From CAXNKH01 sp049296795 (GTDB taxonomy: Bacteria > Pseudomonadota > Gammaproteobacteria > Burkholderiales > Burkholderiaceae_C), in the NCBI GenBank assembly GCA_049296795.1, contig JBAQTC010000013.1, positions 62,001-126,000 of the forward strand: a stretch of DNA of 64,000 bases, given 5' to 3'. A program made the position numbers and the translations under genes. Shown here in pieces: positions 33,941 through 42,473 of the stretch. The notes under the pieces were generated by a model, which worked only from the letters and a program-made list of their open reading frames with translations, ran no database searches and was not told where the DNA came from. The stretch's first letter is position 1. Every line of letters begins with the position of its first letter.

Positions 33941-34068
33941 GGGACAGCGCTAAAGGGCTGTCCCGCAAGGGAACATCCACAAAGTGTTGGGGGCAGAGCT
34001 AAAGGTCTGTCCCGCAAGGGAACATCCACAAAATGTTGGGGACAGAGCTAAAGGTCTGTCCCGCAAGG
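33941..34068. repeat. 49-bp tandem repeat with REP-like hairpins between slmA and the Ldh2 gene
   Basis: About 2.6 copies of a 49-bp unit; the motif GCTAAAG recurs at 33949, 33998 and 34047, exactly 49 bp apart. Each unit contains an inverted repeat of the type GGACAGA/TCTGTCC flanking GCTAAAGG, and a shorter AACAT/ATGTT pair. The array fills the gap between two convergent genes and may act as a transcription barrier. It resembles repetitive extragenic palindromes; no RAYT transposase is in the window. Confidence 0.8.
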
Positions 34069-34070
34069 TT

Positions 34071-35141
34071 TCAAGAAAGAGTCAACCCCACTTTTTGCCC
34101 GGCCGCGATGATTTCTGACCAGGTGGTGTCGTCCAGCACAATCCCATCGCGTTGGCGCAGTAGCCGGGCCGCTCGCTCCGGGTCGCCAGCAAGTTGGAGC
34201 CCGTCACTATCGACTGCATCCGGGCTTTGCCTGACCCATTCAACGAAGGCCAAGGCCTCTTGCTCGAAGCTGTTTTGGGTTCCAAGCCGGGCTGGATCGA
34301 TCAGAATCGACAACATCCCATTGAGTACGGTACGGGCACTGGAGGCGGGCCGATGCCAGGTTCCACCCCCAGTTAAAGCACCTCCGAGTAACTCGCAAGC
34401 TACAGCCAGACCCGAACCCTTGTGTTCACCAAAAGGCATCAGCGCACCAAACAATCCTGGGCCTTGGCCTTGAGATTGGGGCACCACCACCACGCCTGGA
34501 TCGGTGGTGGGCTGACCCTGGGCATCCATCAAATAACCCGGTGCGACTTGGCGTCCTTCGTTGTGAGCCACGCGCATCTTGCCCTGAGCCACCCGGCTGG
34601 TTGCGAAATCCAGCACGAAAGGGGGCTGGTCTTTGATCGGTACGCCGATGCAGACCGGATTGGTGCCAAGCCGACCGTCAGCGCCGCCCCAGGGCGCAAC
34701 TACCGGGCGCGACAGCACGTTGACGAAATGCAGTGACACCAGACCCTGGGCCACGGCCATTTCGGCGTAGTGACCGATGCGCCCGAGATGATGCGCATTA
34801 CCCAACGCCATGATGCAACTGCCCAGTTCCTGGGCCCGTTCGATCGCCAGCGTCATGGCCTGTTCCCCCACCACCTGACCATAACCGCGTTGACCATCAA
34901 GCGCCAGTAAGGCCCCGGCATCGAGGTTGAGTTTCACGTTGGTGTTGGGCTGCAGGCCGCCTTCGAGCAAGGCATCGATATAGCGTGGCAGCATGCCCAC
35001 GCCATGCGAGTCGTGCCCGCTTAAATTGGCCATCACCAGGTTGCTGGCCACGGTGCTTGCCTCTTGCTGCGAGCTACCTGCGGCGAGCAAAATGGAGCTG
35101 ATTTTTTGGGTCAGATCCTGGCTGTGAAGTGTGATTGGCAT
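34071..35141 (-). CDS. Ldh2/malate-lactate-ureidoglycolate dehydrogenase-family oxidoreductase
   Basis: An NAD(P)H-dependent oxidoreductase of the Ldh2/YlbC/YiaK fold, 356 aa. Motifs: SGHDSHGVGMLPRYIDAL (catalytic His region), ALGNAHHLGRIGHYAE, GTNPVCIGVP, FVLDFATSRVAQGK and FGEHKGSGLAVACELLGGALTG. Members reduce 2-oxo acids such as 2,3-diketogulonate, pyrroline-carboxylates or malate, so the substrate is not determined. It is the last gene of the minus-strand sugar-acid unit. ATG 35141 is chosen because the upstream extension is not family-like. Confidence 0.88.
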   Translation of the reverse strand: MPITLHSQDLTQKISSILLAAGSSQQEASTVASNLVMANLSGHDSHGVGMLPRYIDALLEGGLQPNTNVKLNLDAGALLALDGQRGYGQVVGEQAMTLAIERAQELGSCIMALGNAHHLGRIGHYAEMAVAQGLVSLHFVNVLSRPVVAPWGGADGRLGTNPVCIGVPIKDQPPFVLDFATSRVAQGKMRVAHNEGRQVAPGYLMDAQGQPTTDPGVVVVPQSQGQGPGLFGALMPFGEHKGSGLAVACELLGGALTGGGTWHRPASSARTVLNGMLSILIDPARLGTQNSFEQEALAFVEWVRQSPDAVDSDGLQLAGDPERAARLLRQRDGIVLDDTTWSEIIAAGQKVGLTLS

Positions 35142-35205
35142 GGTTGAAAAATTCAGAGAGAGGAGCCGGTGGGTGTCAGGGCTAAAGAACTGCGCCGCAA
35201 ACTTG

Positions 35206-36732
35206 TTACATGACGGCGCCAACTTGCCAGGGAACAAATTCGTTCTGCCCGTAGCCATGAAGTTCGCTTTTGCTGGGTTGGCCCGAAGCAGTGGCCAGCA
35301 TCATTTCGAAAATCCTTTGCCCCATTTCGGCCACGCTGGCCTTGCCGTCAATGATGTCGCCGCAATTGATGTCCATGTCGTCCTCCTGCTTTTGCCACAG
35401 GGCTGTGTTGGTCGACAGTTTGAGCGAGGGGGAGGGTGAGCAGCCGTAGGCCGAGCCACGACCGGTGGTGAAACAAATCAGGTTGGCGCCGCCAGCCACT
35501 TGGCCTGTCGAGCTGACCGGGTCGTAGCCCGGCGTGTCCATGTAGACAAAACCATGGGCAGTTACTGCTTCGGCATATTCATAAACCGCTTGCAAATTGC
35601 TGGTACCGCCCTTGGCCACTGCACCCAGGGATTTCTCAAGGATGGTGGTCAAGCCACCGGCCTTGTTGCCGGGCGAAGGGTTGTTGTTCATTTCGCCCTG
35701 GTTGATTTGGGTGTAGTGCTCCCACCATTTGATGCGTGCGATGAGTTTTTCACCGACTTCGCGCTTCACGGCACGTCGCGTCAGCAGATGCTCGGCACCA
35801 TAAATTTCTGGGGTCTCACTCAGGATGGCGGTACCGCCATGCGCCACCAACAAATCGACTGCAGCGCCCAGGGCTGGGTTGGCGCTGATGCCGGAATAAC
35901 CGTCCGAGCCACCGCATTGCAGGCCCACCGTGATGTGGCTGGCAGGGCAAGGTTCGCGCTTGACTGCATTGGCGCGTGGCAGCATCTCATTGATCAAGGC
36001 GATGCCCTTGGCAACGGTTTTGGCTGTTCCGCCGCTGTCCTGAATACTGAACACCCGAAAATTCTCACCTTCGTTCAGGCTGCTATGGGCCAACCAGGCA
36101 TTGATTTGATTGGCTTCGCAGCCCAGCCCCACCACCAGTACCGCAGCGAAATTCGGGTGAGTGGCATAACCGGCCAAGGTTCGTTCCAAAATTTGCATAC
36201 CCATGCCCTCGGTGTCCATGCCGCAGCCGGTGCCGTGCGTCAGGGCGACAACGCCGTCAACCTGGGGGAAATTGACCAAGGCCTGGGGATGATTTTGGCG
36301 GGAGAAATGGTCAGCGATGGCGCGCGCTGCGGTCGCAGAACAATTGACGCTTGACAAAATACCGATGTAATTTCGTGTCGCGACCCGACCATCGGCGCGT
36401 TTGATGCCCATGAAATTGGCAATCAAAGCTGCCGGTTCGGGTTTGACGTCGGCACCAAAAGCGTAATCGCGCGCGAAATCGCCTTTGTTCTCACCCATAT
36501 CGAGGTTTTGGGTATGAACATGTTCGCCAGCAGCGATCGCTTTGGAAGCAAAGCCGATGATCTGGTTGTAGCGCCGCACGGGTTCACCTTTGGCAATCGC
36601 GCGCGTGGCAATTTTGTGTCCGGGTGGAATCAATCCTTTGACCGCTATGTTTTCGACTGTGCTGCCACCGAGCAGTTGGGAGCGGGCGATCAGAACATCG
36701 TCATTGGGATGGAGTCGGATAAAGGGTGTCAT
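35206..36732 (-). CDS. UxaA/GarD-family sugar-acid dehydratase (altronate/galactarate/fuconate type)
   Basis: The 508-aa protein has the N-terminal SAF domain (IRLHPNDDVLIA, IPPGHKIATRAIAKGEPVRRYNQIIGFA) and the C-terminal UxaA domain with GIKRADGRVATRNYIGILSSVNCSA, THGTGCGMD, GLQCGGSDGYSGISANPALG and FTTGRGSAYG. Such Fe-dependent enzymes dehydrate aldonates or aldarates to 2-keto-3-deoxy acids. The neighbours (TRAP transporter, KDF-type SDR, FAH hydrolase) suggest L-fuconate or a similar aldonate rather than D-altronate, because there is no KDG kinase or aldolase. That substrate is inference. Confidence 0.88.
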   Translation of the reverse strand: MTPFIRLHPNDDVLIARSQLLGGSTVENIAVKGLIPPGHKIATRAIAKGEPVRRYNQIIGFASKAIAAGEHVHTQNLDMGENKGDFARDYAFGADVKPEPAALIANFMGIKRADGRVATRNYIGILSSVNCSATAARAIADHFSRQNHPQALVNFPQVDGVVALTHGTGCGMDTEGMGMQILERTLAGYATHPNFAAVLVVGLGCEANQINAWLAHSSLNEGENFRVFSIQDSGGTAKTVAKGIALINEMLPRANAVKREPCPASHITVGLQCGGSDGYSGISANPALGAAVDLLVAHGGTAILSETPEIYGAEHLLTRRAVKREVGEKLIARIKWWEHYTQINQGEMNNNPSPGNKAGGLTTILEKSLGAVAKGGTSNLQAVYEYAEAVTAHGFVYMDTPGYDPVSSTGQVAGGANLICFTTGRGSAYGCSPSPSLKLSTNTALWQKQEDDMDINCGDIIDGKASVAEMGQRIFEMMLATASGQPSKSELHGYGQNEFVPWQVGAVM

Positions 36733-36744
36733 AGTTTTAGAGGG

Positions 36745-36787
36745 TTGGGGTCAGAGCACATCACTAAAGCGAGTGGTATGACCCCAA
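36745..36787. repeat. REP-like long hairpin between dctM and the UxaA gene
   Basis: TTGGGGTCA (36745-36753) pairs with TGACCCCAA (36779-36787), with an inner CACT/AGTG stem (36762-36765/36772-36775). It lies 4 bp beyond the dctM stop, inside the minus-strand operon. It shares GGGGnCAGAGC and CTAAAG with the 49-bp tandem repeat at 33.9-34.1 kb, so both may belong to one repeat family. Confidence 0.7.
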
Positions 36788-36791
36788 GGTT

Positions 36792-38186
36792 TTAGTAGAA
36801 CATTTTAGGCAGCCACAATACAAGATTGGGGCAGTAGGTGATGATGAGCAGGCTTCCGAGCAAGGGGAACAGCCAGGGCAGGATGGCCATGGTGGTTCTC
36901 TCGACCGAGAGTTTGGCAACGCGCGCCAGTACAAACAGCACCATGCCCATGGGCGGATGAAGCAGGCCAATCATCAGGTTGAGCACCATCACCAAGCCAA
37001 AGTGAACCAGATCAATACCTAGCTTTTGACAGATCGGAACCAGGATCGGAACCAGAATCGTGATGGCAGCCGTAGGTTCCAAAAAACAGCCGACGAACAG
37101 CATTAACAGGTTGGCTAACAGCAAAAATACCCAGGGGTTTTGGGTGTAACCCAAGACCCAGTTGCCAATGGCTGCGGTCACCCCCGTGGCTGTGAGCATC
37201 CAGCCAAAAATGCTGGCCGCCGCAACGATGAACAGCACGGTGCTGGTGGTCTCCACCGTGTCCAGGCAGACCTTGACGAACATCTTGAAATTCAGCGTGT
37301 GGTACCAGGCAAAACCCAGCGCCATGGCCCAAATGCAGGCCGCGATCGCACCCTCGGTCGGCGTGAACAGGCCGCTGACCATGCCGCCTATCAAGAGCAC
37401 CGGCGTCATGACCGGCAGCACCGCTTGGAATTGGAAAATCTTGTCGGCAACAAAGAGCGCGACCAGACCGGCAAATACCACGGGTTGAGCTGGTAAACCA
37501 GCTTTCTCAATCAGCAGCCAGAGCAGTAGCGGCCAAGCGATAACCACGGCGGTTTCCAACAGGGCTTTGCCAACCCTGGGCCACTCAAATTTAATATCGG
37601 CGCCCCAGCCATTTTTGTGGGCGAAATAGGCCACGGTCAGCATCATCAACAACGCCATCATGACGCCGGGCAATATCCCGGCCAAGAATAGCGAGCCGAT
37701 GCTCACATTGGCCATCATGCCGTAAATCACGAACGGCAGGCTGGGGGGAATGATAGGACCCAAAGTGGCCGATGCGGCGGTCACCCCGACCGCAAATTCG
37801 GTGCTGTAGCCATGGTCTTTCATGGCCTTGATTTCAATCGTTCCGAGTCCGGCGGCATCGGCAATTGCTGTCCCACTCATACCGGCAAAAATCACCGAGC
37901 CCAGCACATTGACGTGGCCCAGTCCCCCTCTCATCCAGCCCACCAGTGCCAAAGCGTAGTTGTAAATGCGGTTGGTGATTCCCGCGTTGTTCATCAGGTT
38001 GCCGGCCAGGATGAAAAAAGGCACGGCCAGCAGAGGAAAGCTGTCGATGCCGCTGATCATGCGGTGCATCACGACAAAAGGCGGCAGCTCGCCGGTCCAG
38101 AAAATATAGAGCAGGGCCGAGCCGGCCATGGCGATGGCCACCGGAATGCCGCCGCTCATCAGAAACAGGAAAATAATTTTAAGCAT
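36792..38186 (-). CDS. dctM: TRAP transporter large permease subunit (DctM)
   Basis: A very hydrophobic 464-aa protein with about a dozen membrane segments. MSGGIPVAIAMAGSALLY, SFPLLAVPFFILAGNLMNNAGIT, AGMSGTAIADAAGLGTIEIKAM and LGPIIPPSLPFVIYG are hallmark DctM sequences. With DctQ and the periplasmic DctP it imports an organic anion using the Na+ gradient. The start at ATG 38186 (MLKIIFLFLM) is chosen; upstream codons overlap dctQ and are not conserved. The downstream gene is reached across the REP-like hairpin. Confidence 0.95.
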   Translation of the reverse strand: MLKIIFLFLMSGGIPVAIAMAGSALLYIFWTGELPPFVVMHRMISGIDSFPLLAVPFFILAGNLMNNAGITNRIYNYALALVGWMRGGLGHVNVLGSVIFAGMSGTAIADAAGLGTIEIKAMKDHGYSTEFAVGVTAASATLGPIIPPSLPFVIYGMMANVSIGSLFLAGILPGVMMALLMMLTVAYFAHKNGWGADIKFEWPRVGKALLETAVVIAWPLLLWLLIEKAGLPAQPVVFAGLVALFVADKIFQFQAVLPVMTPVLLIGGMVSGLFTPTEGAIAACIWAMALGFAWYHTLNFKMFVKVCLDTVETTSTVLFIVAAASIFGWMLTATGVTAAIGNWVLGYTQNPWVFLLLANLLMLFVGCFLEPTAAITILVPILVPICQKLGIDLVHFGLVMVLNLMIGLLHPPMGMVLFVLARVAKLSVERTTMAILPWLFPLLGSLLIITYCPNLVLWLPKMFY

Positions 38187-38200
38187 GGTCGGGGTCGTGT

Positions 38201-38770
38201 TCAGCGGTCTTCGATTGAGGATTCGGGACGCTCCAACACGCTGTAGCCGCGCTGATAGTGAATCAATGCAACCTGGATGGAACGCCAAGTCATGGCAGCA
38301 AAGCCCAAGGCACACACGCCATAGACCACATTCATCGGTAAATCGACCATGGTCATGCGCGAGTTGCTACCCAACCTGGCCATCATCATCAGCGTCAGCA
38401 CCACCGAAGCAGCAAAAAACAAGACGCGAATCAGATCGACCAGGGTGGCCAGCAGCCGCGCCAGTTGCGAGGGCATAAAGCGATAGAAAAAATCGACCTG
38501 AATGTGGTTGTTCTTGACGACGCCAATGGTGGCGCCGATAAAGACCAGGCCAATCAAGAGGTAGCGGGCGATTTCCTCGGTCCAGGCGGCCGAATCATTG
38601 AGTACGTAACGGGTGAAAAACTGGTAGAACACGGTGAGACCGAGTAACCAAAAAATGCCCAGCGCCAACCAGGCTTCCAAGATCGTTGGACTGAGGTCGA
38701 CGGCTTCATCCTGGGCATGGAATTGGCCGTCGTCCCCCATCACGTGGGGGAGCGAGTCAATGTCTTGCAT
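38201..38770 (-). CDS. dctQ: TRAP transporter small permease subunit (DctQ)
   Basis: A 189-aa protein with four predicted membrane helices; TVFYQFFTRYVLNDSAAWTEEIARYLLIGLVFIGA is the DctQ signature. The N-terminal ~30 residues are acidic and soluble. It lies 10 bp after dctP and 14 bp before dctM in a co-oriented set. Confidence 0.93.
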   Translation of the reverse strand: MQDIDSLPHVMGDDGQFHAQDEAVDLSPTILEAWLALGIFWLLGLTVFYQFFTRYVLNDSAAWTEEIARYLLIGLVFIGATIGVVKNNHIQVDFFYRFMPSQLARLLATLVDLIRVLFFAASVVLTLMMMARLGSNSRMTMVDLPMNVVYGVCALGFAAMTWRSIQVALIHYQRGYSVLERPESSIEDR

Positions 38771-38780
38771 GGAAGAAGAT

Positions 38781-39779
38781 TTACTTGATCGCGATCACGC
38801 GATCCCAGTCTTTCTTGTCCAGGCCCATGGAAGGGAAATCGATGGCTTTGAGAACGCGCTGCTGGAATGCATTGCGATCGACGCTGATGACATTGATTCC
38901 CTTTTTCTTGAATTCGTCAACCAGTTCGATTTCGCGCTTGCGAATGTCGTTGGTAGCGTTGAGCGCAGCTTCTTGGGTCACTTCGTTCAAGATTTTTTGC
39001 TCAGCCGGCGTCATCTTGGACAAGACAGAAGGTGACACCACGGTAAGCAGTCCATCGGCAATGTGACCGGTCAGGATGATGTTTTTCTGGACTTCGTAAA
39101 ACTTCTTGGCCTCAATGGTTGGCAATGGATTTTCCTGGGCATCGACCGTGCCATTTTGCAAAGCCAGATAGACCTCGGCAAATGCAATCGGTGTCGGGTT
39201 GGCGCCGCATGCGCGCGGCAAAGCGGTGTAGGCCGGCGCATCAGGCACCCGCATTTTCAAGCCCTTCATTTCGTCGCAGTTATTAAAGGCTTTATTCGAG
39301 GTCGAGTGGCGCACACCGTAGTAAGTGAAAGCGGTGACCGTGTTGCCAGTCTTTTGCTTGTAGCCATCGGCCAGCTCCTTGAACACATCGCTCTTGGAGT
39401 ACTTGATCACATGATCGGCATCACGAAAAGTGAAGGGGTAGTAGCTCACCGCCATGCGTGGAAAAGAGCGGGCGGCGAAAGAGGCGCCAGTCAAGATGAT
39501 GTCGACCGTGCCGAGTTGCAGACCTTGGTTGATGTCGCTTTCTTTACCCAAGCTGGAAGCAGGGAACACCTGAACTTCGAATTTGCCATTGGTGCGCTTT
39601 TTCAATTCGTCACCGGCCCAGACCGACCATTTGTGGTAAGGCTCAGAGGTCTCGTAAACATGGGCCCATTTCAATTTGGTTTGCGCTTGGGCCAGACCCA
39701 GGCTGCCCGCTGCACTGGTCAGTAACACGCAGGCAGCGATCGATTGAAGAGCTAATTTGCTAGCTGTTAATTTATTCAC
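38781..39779 (-). CDS. dctP: TRAP transporter periplasmic binding protein (DctP family)
   Basis: A 332-aa solute receptor. After a signal peptide (SIAACVLLTSAAGSLGLAQAQ) come KWAHVYETSEPYHKW, FPASSLGKESDINQGLQLGTVDIILTG, MKGLKMRVPDAPAYTALPRACGANPTPIAFAEVYLALQNGTVDAQENPLPTI, the last with the carboxylate-binding Arg of the family. The start is GTG 39779, behind AGGA; an earlier in-frame codon (39842) has no family sequence. Ligand is probably a sugar acid from context. Confidence 0.93.
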   Translation of the reverse strand: MNKLTASKLALQSIAACVLLTSAAGSLGLAQAQTKLKWAHVYETSEPYHKWSVWAGDELKKRTNGKFEVQVFPASSLGKESDINQGLQLGTVDIILTGASFAARSFPRMAVSYYPFTFRDADHVIKYSKSDVFKELADGYKQKTGNTVTAFTYYGVRHSTSNKAFNNCDEMKGLKMRVPDAPAYTALPRACGANPTPIAFAEVYLALQNGTVDAQENPLPTIEAKKFYEVQKNIILTGHIADGLLTVVSPSVLSKMTPAEQKILNEVTQEAALNATNDIRKREIELVDEFKKKGINVISVDRNAFQQRVLKAIDFPSMGLDKKDWDRVIAIK

Positions 39780-40033
39780 GGTTATTCCTAAATTGGAGGT
39801 TGTAGTGCGGGACGACCCAAACCTGAGGTGCAGCCGCACCAAGCGCCGGCCTCATGCTTTATTATTCAACGCGAATACTGACTTGCCCTATCCGGCAAAA
39901 CCCTTGGGGGCTGTCTTGCAGGTGACAAGAAAATCCTTGCAGGCGCTGCTTGCCACCGAGCAAACTGGTAACTTGCGGGGGTGGCTGATGGCTGCGCAAA
40001 ATTTGTTTTTTCCAATTCAACCAAGGAAATGCG
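39780..40033. promoter_or_regulatory. Divergent control region of the sugar-acid locus
   Basis: These 254 bp separate dctP (minus) from the first SDR gene (plus) and should hold both promoters. The octamer CTTGCAGG occurs at 39915-39922 and 39936-39943, 21 bp apart, i.e. two helical turns, with a related CTTGCGGG at 39972-39979. This is a plausible regulator site, but no regulator gene lies in the window and no promoter could be fixed. SD AAGGAAA precedes the SDR start. Confidence 0.45.
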
Positions 40034-40768
40034 ATGCGATTAAAGGGTAAAACCGCGCTGGTGACAGCGGCTGGACAAGGAATCGGTCGGGCCAGCGCGC
40101 TGGCCATGGCGGCCGAGGGCGCGCAGGTTTGGGCCACCGACATCAATGCTTCATTGCTGGAAAGCTACCAAGGCGTGGCCAATATCACAGCAGTGAGGCT
40201 GGACGTATTGAGCAAGGCAGCCATTAACCAAGTGGTAGCCCAGATTCCAGGAATCAACGTGCTGTTCAATTGCGCAGGTTTTGTCCACCATGGAACGGTT
40301 TTGCAAGCCACCGATGAAGAGTGGGATTTCGCTTTCAACCTCAACGTGCGGGCCCAGTTTTGGGCCATCCAGGCAGTTTTGCCGACCATGTTGGCCAATG
40401 GTGGTGGCAGCATCATCAACATGTCGAGTGTCTGCAGCAGCGTCAAGGGTTTGCCCAATCGGTTTGTTTATGGCGCATCCAAAGCCGCGGTGCTCGGCTT
40501 GACCAAAAGTGTGGCCGCAGATTATGTGGCCCAGGGCATACGCTGCAATGCGCTCATGCCTGGAACAGTGGACACGCCTTCGCTGCAGGACCGTATCAAT
40601 GCTTTTGCCGATCCGGTTCAGGCGCGCCAGAACTTTATCGATCGCCAGCCCATGGGACGGCTGGCGCAAGCGCACGAAATGGCGCCGCTGGTGGTATTTT
40701 TGGCCAGCGATGAATCGACTTTTGTAACCGGCCAGGCGTATGCCAATGATGGAGGAATGACGATATGA
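40034..40768 (+). CDS. SDR dehydrogenase, 2-keto-3-deoxy-L-fuconate dehydrogenase type
   Basis: A 244-aa classical SDR: TAAGQGIGRASALA (cofactor), NCAGFVHHG, and MSSVCSSVKGLPNRFVYGASKAAV (Ser-Tyr-Lys). The DINASLL segment places an Asp after beta-2, suggesting NAD+. N-terminal and RFVYGASKAAV, NALMPGTVDTPSLQDRINA segments resemble 2-keto-3-deoxy-L-fuconate 4-dehydrogenase and the BDH2-like group. It would oxidise the dehydratase product to a 2,4-diketo acid for the FAH enzyme. Stop overlaps the next ATG. Confidence 0.83.
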   Translation: MRLKGKTALVTAAGQGIGRASALAMAAEGAQVWATDINASLLESYQGVANITAVRLDVLSKAAINQVVAQIPGINVLFNCAGFVHHGTVLQATDEEWDFAFNLNVRAQFWAIQAVLPTMLANGGGSIINMSSVCSSVKGLPNRFVYGASKAAVLGLTKSVAADYVAQGIRCNALMPGTVDTPSLQDRINAFADPVQARQNFIDRQPMGRLAQAHEMAPLVVFLASDESTFVTGQAYANDGGMTI

Positions 40769-41511
40769 ATCAACTCGATTTCAATGACCGGCACGCGGTC
40801 ATCACGGGTGGCGCAACCGGCATTGGTTACGCCGTTGCCCAGCGCTTGCTGGCCTCGGGCGGCAGCGTCAGCCTATGGGACCGCGATTTTGCCGCGGCCC
40901 AGCGCGCCGCCATTGCTTTGGGTTCGCAAGCCCAGGCGGTGGAAGTCGATGTGGCGCAGCACGCTTCGGTCCAGCAGGCCGTGCAAAAAACCCTGGCCCA
41001 TACCTCACAAATCCATGCCCTGGTTAACTGCGCTGGCATCACCGGGCCCAACACCAAGGTCTGGGACTATCCGGTTGAAGCCTGGCGCCAGGTGATGGAC
41101 ATCAATCTCACCGGGCTGTTCCTGTGCTGCCGCGAAGTGGTGCCGCACATGCAAAGCCATAACACTGGACGGATTGTCAACATCGCTTCGGTCGCCGGTA
41201 AAGACGGCAACCCCAACGCCAGTGCTTACAGTGCCAGCAAAGCGGCTGTGATGGCGCTGACCAAATCTTTGGGTAAGGAACTCGCTGAGACCGGTATTCG
41301 AGTCAATTGCGTGACGCCGGCGGCGGTCAAAACCACCATGTTTGATCAGATGACGCCAGAACATATTGCTTTCATGTTGTCCAAAATCCCGATGGGTCGC
41401 TTCGGCCAAGTCGAGGAAATCGCTGCCATGGTGGCTTGGCTTTGCACCGATGATTGCTCGTTCTCCACCGGTGCAGTTTTTGATTTGTCGGGCGGCCGGG
41501 CGACCTACTGA
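40765..41511 (+). CDS. SDR dehydrogenase, second gene of the plus-strand sugar-acid unit
   Basis: A 248-aa SDR with TGGATGIGYAVAQRL, NCAGITGPN, IASVAGKDGNPNASAYSASKAAV and VNCVTPAAVKTTMFDQM. WDRDFAAAQ after beta-2 again suggests NAD+. It could oxidise the free sugar at C1 (L-fucose or L-rhamnose dehydrogenase type) or act on another intermediate; sequence alone does not decide. ATG overlaps the preceding stop (ATGA), so both SDRs are made together. Confidence 0.82.
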   Translation: MNQLDFNDRHAVITGGATGIGYAVAQRLLASGGSVSLWDRDFAAAQRAAIALGSQAQAVEVDVAQHASVQQAVQKTLAHTSQIHALVNCAGITGPNTKVWDYPVEAWRQVMDINLTGLFLCCREVVPHMQSHNTGRIVNIASVAGKDGNPNASAYSASKAAVMALTKSLGKELAETGIRVNCVTPAAVKTTMFDQMTPEHIAFMLSKIPMGRFGQVEEIAAMVAWLCTDDCSFSTGAVFDLSGGRATY

Positions 41512-41558
41512 AATTCGTTTGATGTCGTTTTAAATTTTAATTTTTTGAAAGGTTCCTC

Positions 41559-42407
41559 ATGAAACTCGTTCGTTATGGCAAGCCCGGCAAAGAAAAGCCC
41601 GGACTGATTGATGGCCAAGGCCAATTGCGCGATCTCAGTAAGGTGGTCAAGGACATAGGCCCAGATCAACTCAGCGATGCGGGCTTGGCGAAGTTGCTCA
41701 AGCTCAAGACCGACAACTTGCCTTTGGTGCGAGGCAAGCCGCGCATGGGTTGCCCGGTCAACGGCATTGGCAAGTTCATTGCCATTGGCTTGAATTACTC
41801 GGATCATGCGGCCGAATCGGGAATGCCGATTCCCAAAGAGCCGGTGGTTTTCACCAAGGCCATCAGCTGCATTCAGGGCCCAGATGATGATGTCATGTTA
41901 CCCAAGGGATCGGTCAAGGGCGACTGGGAGGTTGAATTGGGCGTGGTGATTGGAAAAAAAGCCCGTTATGTATCGCAAAAACAGGCGCTGGATTTTGTGG
42001 CCGGTTACTGCACCATCAACGATGTGAGCGAACGTGAATTCCAGCTCGAGCGTGGCTCGCAGTGGGATAAGGGCAAGGGCTGTGATACGTTTGGGCCGAT
42101 CGGTCCTTGGCTGGTGACGCGCGATGAAATCACCAATCCGCAAAAGCTCTCCATGTGGCTGGATTTGAACGGCCAGCGTCAGCAAACTGGCAACACCAAA
42201 ACCATGATTTTCAGCGTGGCCAAGATTGTCAGTCACTTAAGCCAGTTCATGACCTTGATGCCGGGTGACGTGATCACCACCGGTACCCCGCCCGGTGTCG
42301 GTCTGGGGCACAAACCACCGCTGTATCTGAAAAAAGGCGATGTGATGACGCTGGGCATCGAAGGGCTGGGCGAGCAACGCCAGTTGGTCGTGCCGTTCAA
42401 GTTGTAA
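41559..42407 (+). CDS. FAH-family hydrolase, 2,4-diketo-3-deoxy-L-fuconate hydrolase type
   Basis: A 282-aa fumarylacetoacetate hydrolase fold protein. KFIAIGLNYSDHAAESG, EPVVFTKAISCIQGPDDDV, DWEVELGVVIGK (metal-binding Glu) and GDVITTGTPPGVGLG are typical. In non-phosphorylative L-fucose and L-rhamnose pathways this family splits the 2,4-diketo-3-deoxy acid to pyruvate and L-lactate. The SDR-SDR-FAH order supports that role. Ureidoglycolate lyase is an alternative annotation, less likely here. Confidence 0.84.
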   Translation: MKLVRYGKPGKEKPGLIDGQGQLRDLSKVVKDIGPDQLSDAGLAKLLKLKTDNLPLVRGKPRMGCPVNGIGKFIAIGLNYSDHAAESGMPIPKEPVVFTKAISCIQGPDDDVMLPKGSVKGDWEVELGVVIGKKARYVSQKQALDFVAGYCTINDVSEREFQLERGSQWDKGKGCDTFGPIGPWLVTRDEITNPQKLSMWLDLNGQRQQTGNTKTMIFSVAKIVSHLSQFMTLMPGDVITTGTPPGVGLGHKPPLYLKKGDVMTLGIEGLGEQRQLVVPFKL

Positions 42408-42473
42408 AGTCTTGCCGGGCAGGTCGGGCGCAAAAATGCCGTTTCGTCCTGCCCCTGATTAATGAGGTCATTC

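Noticed and set aside
33941..34068. Short CRISPR array
   Set aside because: The 49-bp units are contiguous repeats without variable spacers and there are no cas genes.
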